Made by a program: the position numbers and the translations under genes. The notes beneath the pieces were generated by a model. That model ran no database searches and was not told where the DNA came from. It saw only the letters and a list, made by a program, of their open reading frames with translations. Positions 6,870 to 13,191 of a stretch of 20,604 bases of DNA are shown here, piece by piece. Source of the stretch: Candidatus Omnitrophota bacterium (lineage in GTDB: Bacteria > Omnitrophota > Gorgyraeia > Velamenicoccales > Velamenicoccaceae); the NCBI GenBank assembly GCA_028717105.1, contig JAQUOM010000018.1:1-20604 (forward strand), in the 5' to 3' direction. The first letter of the stretch is position 1; every line of letters starts with the position of its first letter.

Positions 6870-7414
6870 TGGGCAGGATCATTTCGGTTCTCGGAGGCAC
6901 ACGCAGCGGAAAAAGCCGATTTGCCGCAGGACTCGCGCCTTCCCGCAGTAAAAAAGTCGCTTTTGTAGCGACGTGCCTTGCCTGCGACAAGGAGATGAAA
7001 AAACGCATCCAGCATCACAAGTCATCGCGGCCGTCAGAGTGGACAACGTTCGAAGGGACAAAAGATTTGGCCGCGCTCTTTAAAAAGATCCGGAACAGAT
7101 TTGATGTAATCGTGTTGGACTGCCTGACGCTCTGGATTTCAGGGCTGCTGACAAAAGACTGCCCGGAAGATAAAATCCGGCAAGACCTGCTCGATATCCT
7201 CGAAGGCATCCACAGCTCAAAAGCAAAACTCATTGTCGTTTCCAACGAAGTAGGCCTGGGCGTTGTCCCCGAACACGCATTAGGCCGGCGCTTTCGGGAC
7301 ATCGCAGGCCGCATGAACCAGCTCCTGACACAAACATCGGACGATGTCTATTTTCTAGTAGCCGGCTTGCCTTGGAACATAAAGATCAATGGAAAAATTA
7401 AGACAAACTCTTAA
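6869..7414 (+). CDS. cobU: Adenosylcobinamide kinase / adenosylcobinamide-phosphate guanylyltransferase CobU
   Basis: CobU phosphorylates adenosylcobinamide and then transfers GMP to it, making AdoCbi-GDP, the activated substrate of CobS. The N-terminal P-loop is GGTRSGKSR (residues 9-17). The block RIQHHKSSRPSEWTTFE (about 46-62) holds the histidine that carries GMP. DVIVLDCLTLWISGLL gives the Walker B-like strand, and VSNEVGLGVVPEHALGRRFRDIAG is the conserved C-terminal signature. At 181 residues it has standard length. Its ATG overlaps the preceding stop by one base (TAATG) behind AGGGAG, and its end overlaps cobT by 26 bases. Confidence is high because no other family has this set of motifs. 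Confidence 0.96.
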   Translation: MGRIISVLGGTRSGKSRFAAGLAPSRSKKVAFVATCLACDKEMKKRIQHHKSSRPSEWTTFEGTKDLAALFKKIRNRFDVIVLDCLTLWISGLLTKDCPEDKIRQDLLDILEGIHSSKAKLIVVSNEVGLGVVPEHALGRRFRDIAGRMNQLLTQTSDDVYFLVAGLPWNIKINGKIKTNS

Positions 7415-8447
7415 CCGCATCGAACCGGTCAAACCGGAAGCCTTGAAGGCCGCACAAGGGCATCTTGACCGCCTGACGAAGCCCCGGGGCAGCCTCGGGC
7501 GCCTCGAAGACCTGGCGCGCCTTGTCATCGCCATCAAAGGAAACCGGCCTAAAACATTCCAAAATAAAGCGATCTTTACGCTCGCGGCAGATCACGGCGT
7601 GACACAGGAAGGCGTCAGCGCTTTTCCAAAAGACGTCACGGCCCAAATGGTCTCTAATTTTTTGAACGGCGGCGCCGCCATCAATGTCCTGGCCAGGCAC
7701 GCCGGCGCGCGCGTTGTGGTCGCCGACATCGGCGTTGCCGTAGACCTCAAACCCCATCCAGGGCTCATCAATAAAAAAATCAGCTACGGAACAAAGAATA
7801 TGGCCAGGGAAGCGGCCATGACGCGGCAAGAAGCTGTCCGCGCTATAGAAACGGGGATAGACCTCCTGGACGCAGAACTAAAAAAAGGTTTGGACCTGGC
7901 CGGAACAGGAGAGATGGGGATCGGCAATACGACGGCTGCCAGCGCCATCACGGCTGTTTTCACAAACAAACCCGCATCCCGTGTCACCGGCAAGGGAACG
8001 GGCCTTGACGATATCGGCCTTCGTAGAAAGATCAAAACGATCGAAAAAAGCATCGCCGTCAACCGCCCGGATCCCCACGACCCTCTGGACGTCCTGACAA
8101 AAATCGGAGGCTTTGAGATTGCCGGCCTCACAGGCGTCATCCTTGCCGCCGCGGCCTGCAAAATCCCCGTTATCATAGACGGTTTTATTTCGGGCGCAGC
8201 AGCGCTCTGCGCCGGCCGTCTGTCGCCCGAAGCAAGCGGCTATATGATCGCCAGTCACTGCTCAGCGGAACAAGGACACCGCGCTATCCTGGACCACATG
8301 AAACACAAACCCCTTCTCGATATGGGGCTGCGGCTCGGAGAAGGAACAGGAGCTGCGCTGGCCATGCTCGTGGTAGATGCCGCCGTAAAAATATACAACG
8401 AGATGGCAACATTCGCATCGGCCGGCGTATCGGAAAAAACCTCATGA
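7389..8447 (+). CDS. cobT: Nicotinate-nucleotide--dimethylbenzimidazole phosphoribosyltransferase CobT
   Basis: CobT moves the phosphoribosyl group of nicotinate mononucleotide onto the lower-ligand base, giving alpha-ribazole phosphate or an analogue. Landmarks are LTKPRGSLGRLE (about residues 29-40), FTLAADHGVTQEGVSAFP, the phosphate-binding block TGEMGIGNTTAASAI, and near the C-terminus LRLGEGTGAALAM, whose glutamate is the proposed catalytic base. Its 352 residues match the family. The N-terminal methionine lies inside the last 26 bases of cobU, with a weak ribosome site, so translation is probably coupled. Which base it uses is not visible; no BluB gene for making dimethylbenzimidazole lies in the window. 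Confidence 0.96.
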   Translation: MEKLRQTLNRIEPVKPEALKAAQGHLDRLTKPRGSLGRLEDLARLVIAIKGNRPKTFQNKAIFTLAADHGVTQEGVSAFPKDVTAQMVSNFLNGGAAINVLARHAGARVVVADIGVAVDLKPHPGLINKKISYGTKNMAREAAMTRQEAVRAIETGIDLLDAELKKGLDLAGTGEMGIGNTTAASAITAVFTNKPASRVTGKGTGLDDIGLRRKIKTIEKSIAVNRPDPHDPLDVLTKIGGFEIAGLTGVILAAAACKIPVIIDGFISGAAALCAGRLSPEASGYMIASHCSAEQGHRAILDHMKHKPLLDMGLRLGEGTGAALAMLVVDAAVKIYNEMATFASAGVSEKTS

Positions 8448-9187
8448 CGAATTTTCTTTTGGCCTTGCAGTTTCTGACAATTATTCCCGTACGCGTCAGG
8501 CATTTCAATGAAGACAGGATGGCGCCGTCGGCGGTATTTTTTCCCTTGGTCGGCTGTCTTCTGGGCGCCTTTCTGGCTGTTCTTTACAACGCTTCTCTCT
8601 GGTGCGGATTTTCATCCTTGACAACCAGCGCTCTCTGCGTCATCGCCTTGATTGTCCTGACAGGAGGGATGCATGGCGACGGACTGGCAGACACCTTTGA
8701 CGCCCTGGGCAGCTGCAAAGACCGTTCTCGTATGCTCGACATCATGCGCGAACCCACGATAGGAACCATGGGGGCGACAGGCCTGATCTGTGCCATCGTC
8801 TTGAAAATAGTCCTTTTATCGGACATCCCGCAACAAGATGCGCCGGCCGCCCTTATTTTTATGACAACTTTCAGCCGTTGGGCGATGGTCTTTGTGATGA
8901 CGGTCTTCCCTTACGCGCGAAAAGAAGGAAAGGCCTCCGCATTTTCCAAGGGGATTTCCGGCCGCCTTTGCGCTCTTGCAACGGCGCTAGCCCTGCTACC
9001 GGCCGTCATCCTTGGGCCGTCTCAAGGGATCCCTATTTTCCTGCTTGCCGGATCTTTTTCATATCTCTGCGCAAAAGCCGTCCGTCGCATCATCCGCGGT
9101 TATACCGGAGATACGCTGGGAGCTACGAGTGAAATAACGGAAATTTTCGTTTTGGGATGCGTCCTTATCGCAGAGAGGGCCCTGTGA
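8444..9187 (+). CDS. cobS: Adenosylcobinamide-GDP ribazoletransferase (cobalamin synthase) CobS
   Basis: CobS is the inner-membrane enzyme that joins AdoCbi-GDP to alpha-ribazole (or its phosphate), completing the cobamide. The opening FLLALQFLTIIPV is the standard CobS start. The metal-binding motif TGGMHGDGLADTFDALGS (about residues 73-90) contains the conserved aspartates, followed by MREPTIGTMGATG. Several hydrophobic helices and the C-terminal GDTLGATSEITE complete the pattern. Its length of 247 residues is normal. ATG 8444 overlaps the cobT stop (ATGA) and its own stop overlaps the next gene's GTG, so it sits in a tightly packed operon. Confidence 0.95.
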   Translation: MTNFLLALQFLTIIPVRVRHFNEDRMAPSAVFFPLVGCLLGAFLAVLYNASLWCGFSSLTTSALCVIALIVLTGGMHGDGLADTFDALGSCKDRSRMLDIMREPTIGTMGATGLICAIVLKIVLLSDIPQQDAPAALIFMTTFSRWAMVFVMTVFPYARKEGKASAFSKGISGRLCALATALALLPAVILGPSQGIPIFLLAGSFSYLCAKAVRRIIRGYTGDTLGATSEITEIFVLGCVLIAERAL

Positions 9188-9864
9188 CAGAGACAAACAA
9201 AAAAGCGATCGCTTCCTGGAGCGGCGGAAAAGACAGCTGCCTGGCCTGCTATAAAGCCGTCCGGCAGGGATATAACATAAAATTTCTTCTAAATTTTATT
9301 TCCAGGGGATCCGGGCGCGGGTGTTTCCACGGCCTCGAAGGAAGACTCCTGAAGTTCCAGGCGGACCTCATCGGCATCCCTTTGATACAAAGAGAGGTCA
9401 GCCCCGATATGGGTCGATATGAAGAAGAATTCAAGGCGGCCGTCACCGAACTCAAGAAACCTGACATCGAAACGATGGTTTTCGGCGATATCTATCTTTT
9501 GGAACATGAAAGCTGGATCGAGCGCGTCTGCCGGGACATCGGCATCGCGCCCTTAGAACCTCTTTGGGAAAATCACCCGGAAAACATCGTCGAGGAATTT
9601 ATACGATCCGGTTTCAAGGCCATCATCGTCAGCTGCAAAGCAGACACCCTGGGCCAAGAGTTCCTCGGCCGCACGCTTGACCAGGGGCTGATCGAAGAAT
9701 TCAAAAAGAGAAGCATTTGTCCCTGCGGAGAGAAAGGAGAATTCCATACGCTTGTGGTTGATGGGCCAATGTTCAGAAAACCCATACGCATCGTCAAGGC
9801 AGAGGCCATCCTCAAAGAAGGCTTCTGGAAACACTGGTTCCTGGATATCCAGGAATACAGATGA
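9184..9864 (+). CDS. DUF71/COG2102 PP-loop ATPase, B12-linked subgroup, 226 aa
   Basis: The protein has the PP-loop SGGKDS at residues 13-18, which binds ATP and releases pyrophosphate. It also shows the family block GDIYLLEHESWIERVC (101-116) leading to PLEPLW, and CPCGEKGEFHTLVVDGPMF (179-197). Archaeal and eukaryotic relatives (Dph6) amidate diphthine on elongation factor 2, a modification bacteria lack. Comparative genomics has linked bacterial members to B12 salvage, and this gene sits directly behind cobS in a B12-controlled operon. I therefore infer an ATP-dependent step on a corrinoid side chain or a salvage intermediate; the reaction is unknown. I start at GTG 9184 because GAGAGGG lies 4 bases upstream and the frame overlaps the cobS stop (GTGA); the upstream in-frame ATG 9157 is inside cobS. 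Confidence 0.85.
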   Translation: MTETNKKAIASWSGGKDSCLACYKAVRQGYNIKFLLNFISRGSGRGCFHGLEGRLLKFQADLIGIPLIQREVSPDMGRYEEEFKAAVTELKKPDIETMVFGDIYLLEHESWIERVCRDIGIAPLEPLWENHPENIVEEFIRSGFKAIIVSCKADTLGQEFLGRTLDQGLIEEFKKRSICPCGEKGEFHTLVVDGPMFRKPIRIVKAEAILKEGFWKHWFLDIQEYR

Positions 9865-9866
9865 TC

Positions 9867-9930
9867 CCCCGTTAGAGACAAGGTCGCCCTTGGGCGATCG
9901 CCTATGAGGGAAACACCCTCTGTAACGGGG
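9867..9930 (+). other. Compact three-way-junction RNA structure before riboswitch 2
   Basis: CCCCGTTA (9867-9874) pairs perfectly with TAACGGGG (9923-9930). Inside are two hairpins: GGTCGCCC (9882-9889) with GGGCGATC (9892-9899, one G-T pair, innermost bases forming the loop) and GAGGG (9906-9910) with CCCTC (9916-9920) around AAACA. There is no T-run after it, so it is not a standard terminator. It starts 3 bases after the DUF71 stop. Function unknown. Confidence 0.55.
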
Positions 9931-9948
9931 TAAACATTAACGAAAAAA

Positions 9949-10053
9949 CCAAACCGACGAAGGAAATCCTGGTGTCATCCCAGGTGCTGCCGCGCAACGG
10001 TAAACTTCCTAGTTCAAGGACTACGGGGGAGCCCGGTCGATCGCCGGTTCTGG
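9949..10053 (+). ncRNA. Compact cobalamin-riboswitch-like element upstream of btuB
   Basis: The core AGGAAATCCTGGTG (9961-9974) followed by ATCCCAGG and GCTGCCGCGCAACGGTAA (9986-10003) matches the cobalamin aptamer core seen in btuB leaders (GGGAATCC...GCTG.CGCGCA.CGGTAA). P5 is CCTGG (9968-9972) with CCAGG (9980-9984). The closing helix is CCAAACCG (9949-9956) with CGGTTcTGG (10045-10053, one bulged C). The usual large P7-P12 domain is replaced by a small hairpin, TAGT-loop-ACTA (near 10009-10023). The B12 box is degenerate: AGCCCGG (10030-10036), a 7-base loop, then CCGG (10044-10047). Its place before a TonB-dependent receptor supports the call. The unusual end means ligand class is uncertain. 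Confidence 0.78.
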
Positions 10054-10059
10054 CAAGTA

Positions 10060-10082
10060 CCCTCGCGAAGAGGGGAAGGAGG
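10060..10082 (+). promoter_or_regulatory. Hairpin and Shine-Dalgarno site of btuB
   Basis: CCCTC (10060-10064) pairs with GAGGG (10070-10074) directly before the ribosome site AAGGAGG (10076-10082), which is 4 bases from the btuB ATG. No T-run lies between aptamer and gene, so control is more likely at translation than by termination. Confidence 0.5.
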
Positions 10083-10086
10083 AAAC

Positions 10087-11925
10087 ATGCGTCAATATGG
10101 CTGGAAAATCATTGCCTTTCTCTGGTTTGTATCAACCGGGCCGGTCTTTGCTCAATCTGCAGATAGCACGACGCCCGTAAACCTGGAAAAAATCGTCGTC
10201 ACCGCTTCCAGGACTCCGCAGAACCCCGATGAAATCACCCGAACAGTCGACGTGATCACATCCCAGGACATCGCGGAATCGGCGGCCCAGGATCTCTCGG
10301 AATTACTGACGCAGCTCACATCGGTCAATATCAACAGTTATGGCGGCCCCGGCGCCGTAAAAACGCTCCGCATGAGAGGCTCGACCGCCTCCCAGGTCCT
10401 CATCCTGATGGACGGCCGGCCGCTTAACAACCCCCGCGACGGAGAGGTCGACCTGACTCTGATCCCCCTTGGCAACATCGAACGCGTCGAAGTCGTGCAC
10501 GGCCCGGGTTCCAGTCTCTACGGCCAGGGCGCCATGGGCGGGGTGATCAACATCATCACGAAAAACCCGCCTTTGAAAGGACACGAAGCGCAATTGTCGA
10601 CACAATACGGCACCTTCCATACAACGCTGGAGCGCCTTCTCTACGGCGCTGCGGCCGGCGATCTCGGCGCTCTTGTCACGGGCGAATACGGATACTCGGG
10701 AGGTTATCGCGAAAACTCCGCCTATGAAACAAAGAATGGAACGGCAAAAATCACGTATCGCATCAATGACAACAATAACCTTGTTTTCTCCACGGGCCTT
10801 ATAAACCAGCTTACAGAAACGCCCGGGTCCACGGCTTATCCCGATGCGGACGACAAACAAAAAACCGTAAAATACTTTTACGACCTGGACTGGATGCTGG
10901 AACCGCATCAAGACGCTTCTGTTCACGTAAAGATCTACCAGACCGATGAACAGCTGGCCTTTATGGAACACTCAACGACATTCACCAAATCAGTCCATGC
11001 GACAAAAAGCATAGGCGCAGACCTTCAAGGCAGCTACCGGTTCCTTGAAAACCTGCTCGGCCTGGCCGGTTTTAACTATGTAATCAATGCCAACGACAGT
11101 ACGGATACGGGGAAACACAAATATAATCTCAAGGCCGGATTCCTGGGAATGCAATGGGATGCCGTAAACAACCTTCATATCGATGCCGGTATCCGCGTAG
11201 ACGACTACTCGAATTTCGGCAGCGAAATCAGCCCTTCCTTAAGCTGTGCCTACGGGTTCAACGACCGCCTAACGCTCAGAAGCGCCGTCGGCCGTTCGTT
11301 CCGTGCCCCGACATTCAACGAACTCTACTGGCCTAATGACGGCTGGTCGCAGGGTAATCCGGACCTCAGGCCTGAAACCGGGCTCACAGGAGAGATCGGC
11401 GCCGACATCCGCTGGCTCGATAAAGTTGAAACAGGCCTGACCTTCTACAGAACAGAGTACGACGATCTGATCATCTGGGCCGAAGACACGCCTTACTTTT
11501 GGACGGCCAAAAATGTCGACCGCGCCCTGACCTACGGCCTGGAATGCCAAAATACAATAACCTTGACCGATCGTCTTTCTTACGAACTCAATTACACGTT
11601 TTTATCCGCCAAAGACCGTAGCACACATAAAAATCTTGCCTACCGGCCGCAGCACAAAATAGACCACAAACTGACCTGGCGCGACGATCGAGGGCTTATC
11701 TGCAGCGCTACCGCCGAATGGGTCGGGGCGCGCTTTTCCGACTCAGCCAATACGACAAAAGTCAAAGGGTACTTCGTCCTGGGCCTGAATGTCTCAAAAA
11801 CCATCGGCCGATACGCTACCTATTTCGCGCGCATCGACAACGTCCTGGCCAAAAAATACGAAATAATCAACGGTTATCCGCAGCCCGGATTCATGTTTTC
11901 CAACGGCATCAAGCTGGAATTCTGA
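10087..11925 (+). CDS. btuB: TonB-dependent outer-membrane receptor, probable BtuB (corrinoid uptake)
   Basis: BtuB carries cobalamin and related corrinoids through the outer membrane using energy passed on by TonB. Residues 1-22 are a signal peptide ending GPVFA. The TonB box EKIVVTASR is at 34-42. A plug domain of about 110 residues follows, with RMRGSTASQVLILMDGRPL and IERVEVVHGPGSSLYGQGAMGGVINIITK, both plug hallmarks. The rest is rich in alternating aromatic strands and includes SFRAPTFNELYWP, a typical late-barrel motif, and it ends in a strand closing with phenylalanine (NGIKLEF), as outer-membrane barrels do. Its 612 residues match BtuB. The ligand is inferred from the riboswitch-like leader and the adjacent B12 operon; AAGGAGG precedes the ATG. 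Confidence 0.92.
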   Translation: MRQYGWKIIAFLWFVSTGPVFAQSADSTTPVNLEKIVVTASRTPQNPDEITRTVDVITSQDIAESAAQDLSELLTQLTSVNINSYGGPGAVKTLRMRGSTASQVLILMDGRPLNNPRDGEVDLTLIPLGNIERVEVVHGPGSSLYGQGAMGGVINIITKNPPLKGHEAQLSTQYGTFHTTLERLLYGAAAGDLGALVTGEYGYSGGYRENSAYETKNGTAKITYRINDNNNLVFSTGLINQLTETPGSTAYPDADDKQKTVKYFYDLDWMLEPHQDASVHVKIYQTDEQLAFMEHSTTFTKSVHATKSIGADLQGSYRFLENLLGLAGFNYVINANDSTDTGKHKYNLKAGFLGMQWDAVNNLHIDAGIRVDDYSNFGSEISPSLSCAYGFNDRLTLRSAVGRSFRAPTFNELYWPNDGWSQGNPDLRPETGLTGEIGADIRWLDKVETGLTFYRTEYDDLIIWAEDTPYFWTAKNVDRALTYGLECQNTITLTDRLSYELNYTFLSAKDRSTHKNLAYRPQHKIDHKLTWRDDRGLICSATAEWVGARFSDSANTTKVKGYFVLGLNVSKTIGRYATYFARIDNVLAKKYEIINGYPQPGFMFSNGIKLEF

Positions 11926-11993
11926 TCCTAAAAAAATCAAAGAGGGAGCGCCGCGGCCGGCCAAAGGACGAGAGACGAAACAGGATGAAATTT

Positions 11994-12023
11994 TAGCCAC
12001 AAGGCACGAACTTATCGTATAAT
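11994..12023 (+). promoter_or_regulatory. Possible promoter for the TonB-like gene
   Basis: TATAAT at 12018-12023 is a perfect -10 box. The -35 position is weak (TAGCCA, 11994-11999, 18-base spacing). A start near 12030 would give a leader of about 20 bases with no Shine-Dalgarno site close to ATG 12051. Confidence 0.45.
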
Positions 12024-12050
12024 AAGGAAAAACGATACCTATTTCACCTT

Positions 12051-12728
12051 ATGAAAGACCGTCTTTTCGTCCAATGTCTCTGCCTGTCGGCCGCGGCGCA
12101 TACCCTCATCTTTATCGCGGTACCGCATCGCATTCTCACTTATACAGCGTCCCAGAGGCCCATCGAAGTCGCCTACGTCCAGAGCTTCGGCGCGGAGAAA
12201 GAAACCCGGGAGACCTCTCCTGAGCCGCCTCCGCAGGAGCGGCGTCACCAAACAGCTGTACCCCGGAAAAACGCTTTTGAGGAACGCACAACATTCCTCC
12301 AGGACTTTCTCAAGGCCGAGATATTCCGCCCCGAAAACAAAAAGGAGGTACCGGACCAAAGGCTCAACACCCCCTCCCAAAGCCCCAAAAAGAAATCCGT
12401 CCAGACCCCGAACATCCCCGGCGAAATCTTCCAGTCGCAGGAGTACAAAGACTATTATCAGGTTGTGCGGGAAAAAATCCGCAGACAGGCCTATCGAAAT
12501 TATAAACGTATCCAGGAAGGAGAGGTCCTCTTGACATTTACCCTGTCGCGCGCAGGGGATCTCCAAGACGTCCGGATCGATGAGGCAAAATCCTTGGACG
12601 ACGAATATCTGCGCGCCATTGCTCTTGAAAGCGTCAGGCAATCGTCTCCTTTCCCGGGATTCCCTCCCAAACTCAGAGACAAAGAACAGCTCGCCTTTAA
12701 CGTTATTATCTCTTTTGAGCTGAAATGA
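12051..12728 (+). CDS. TonB-like energy-transducing protein, 225 aa
   Basis: TonB links the inner-membrane proton-driven motor ExbB-ExbD to outer-membrane receptors. This protein has the expected layout: a short cytoplasmic start and one membrane helix (about residues 5-24, LFVQCLCLSAAAHTLIFIAV), a proline- and charge-rich periplasmic spacer (about 45-125), and a C-terminal domain (about 130-225). The last contains GEVLLTFTLSRAGDLQDVRI and DEYLRAIALESVRQSSPFPGFP, characteristic of TonB C-termini. It follows btuB by 125 bases and probably serves it, but no exbB or exbD is in the window. The ribosome site is poor: the closest purine run, AAGGA, is 22 bases before the ATG. No other start gives the membrane helix. 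Confidence 0.85.
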   Translation: MKDRLFVQCLCLSAAAHTLIFIAVPHRILTYTASQRPIEVAYVQSFGAEKETRETSPEPPPQERRHQTAVPRKNAFEERTTFLQDFLKAEIFRPENKKEVPDQRLNTPSQSPKKKSVQTPNIPGEIFQSQEYKDYYQVVREKIRRQAYRNYKRIQEGEVLLTFTLSRAGDLQDVRIDEAKSLDDEYLRAIALESVRQSSPFPGFPPKLRDKEQLAFNVIISFELK

Positions 12729-12763
12729 CGCCCCCCTCAAAGGCGCAACGACAATAACCGCAA

Positions 12764-12777
12764 AAAGTTGCAACTTT
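12764..12777. repeat. 14-base perfect palindrome AAAGTTGCAACTTT
   Basis: The dyad lies 32 bases upstream of the -35 box of the rpsU promoter. It has no loop and no T-run, so it resembles a protein-binding site more than a terminator. Function unknown. Confidence 0.35.
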
Positions 12778-12808
12778 CATCACGCTTGAGACCGGATGAA
12801 TCTGCCTG

Positions 12809-12837
12809 TTGACAGCTCCACAACGTAGTGATATGAT
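12809..12837 (+). promoter_or_regulatory. Strong sigma70-type promoter of rpsU
   Basis: A consensus TTGACA (12809-12814) and TATGAT (12832-12837) are spaced by exactly 17 bases. Transcription would begin near 12844, leaving a leader of about 180 bases before rpsU. Confidence 0.8.
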
Positions 12838-12871
12838 TAACGAATTACGAAGAGGGAAAAATAGAACAAAC

Positions 12872-12896
12872 ATTATCCCGTCAGAGACGGAATAAT
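12872..12896. repeat. Extragenic palindrome copy 1 (AGA loop)
   Basis: ATTATCCCGTC (12872-12882) and GACGGAATAAT (12886-12896) form a stem with one mismatch around AGA. It shares the core ATCCCGYC-AGA-GRCGGRAT with the copy at 12991-13013, so the two are probably the same repeat family. Confidence 0.6.
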
Positions 12897-12990
12897 ACAC
12901 TAAATAAAAAGAGACTCTTCGGCCAAAACGCTTGTCAATTTCACAAACGCCGGAGTCGTTGGTGAAATTGACTTAACGCAGGCCTCAGAG

Positions 12991-13013
12991 TCATCCCGCC
13001 AGAGGCGGGATGA
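12991..13013. repeat. Extragenic palindrome copy 2 (AGA loop), adjoining the rpsU ribosome site
   Basis: TCATCCCGCC (12991-13000) and GGCGGGATGA (13004-13013) are perfectly complementary around AGA. The right arm ends on the first base of AGGAG, the rpsU Shine-Dalgarno site, so folding could affect ribosome access. Confidence 0.65.
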
Positions 13014-13022
13014 GGAGAATCA

Positions 13023-13184
13023 ATGTCGGAAGTCGAAGTCAGAAAAGACGAGTCATTTGAGGCGGCCTTGAGGCGCTTTAAAAGAAAGATCGAGCGCGAA
13101 GGCATCCTCAAAGAGGTCAAAGACCGCAAGCACTACGAGAAACCCAGCGAAAAAAAGAGAAAAAAGGCCCGCAGGAAATTCTAG
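13023..13184 (+). CDS. rpsU: 30S ribosomal protein S21, 53 aa
   Basis: S21 is a small basic protein of the 30S subunit, near the anti-Shine-Dalgarno end of 16S rRNA, and assists initiation. The sequence begins MSEVEVRKDESFEAALRRFK and ends in a strongly basic tail (EKKRKKARRKF), both typical; the ESFExALRRFKRKxExxGIL block is the family signature. At 53 residues it is slightly short (commonly 58-70). AGGAG lies 5 bases before the ATG. The stop is 7 bases before the next ATG. A dedicated consensus promoter and an unusually folded leader precede it. Confidence 0.95.
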   Translation: MSEVEVRKDESFEAALRRFKRKIEREGILKEVKDRKHYEKPSEKKRKKARRKF

Positions 13185-13191
13185 GCTATCC

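Larger units (their letters stand above)
12844..13022 (+). promoter_or_regulatory. Long, highly structured 5' leader of rpsU
   Basis: The leader holds three structures. Hairpin A is at 12872-12896. Composite hairpin B (12913-12992) consists of GACTCT (12913-12918)/AGAGTC (12987-12992), a TC/TC internal loop, GGCC (12921-12924)/GGCC (12981-12984), a large internal loop with AACGC on both sides, a perfect 11-bp stem GTCAATTTCAC (12934-12944)/GTGAAATTGAC (12962-12972), and AACG (12946-12949)/CGTT (12957-12960). Hairpin C (12991-13013) ends on the ribosome site AGGAG (13013-13017). B and C share two bases. The layout suggests control of S21 synthesis, perhaps by S21 itself; this is inference. Confidence 0.6.

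Noticed and set aside
12913..12992. The rpsU leader hairpin as a simple intrinsic terminator of the TonB-like gene
   Set aside because: No T-run follows, and a consensus promoter lies between the TonB-like gene and the hairpin, so it belongs to the rpsU transcript.
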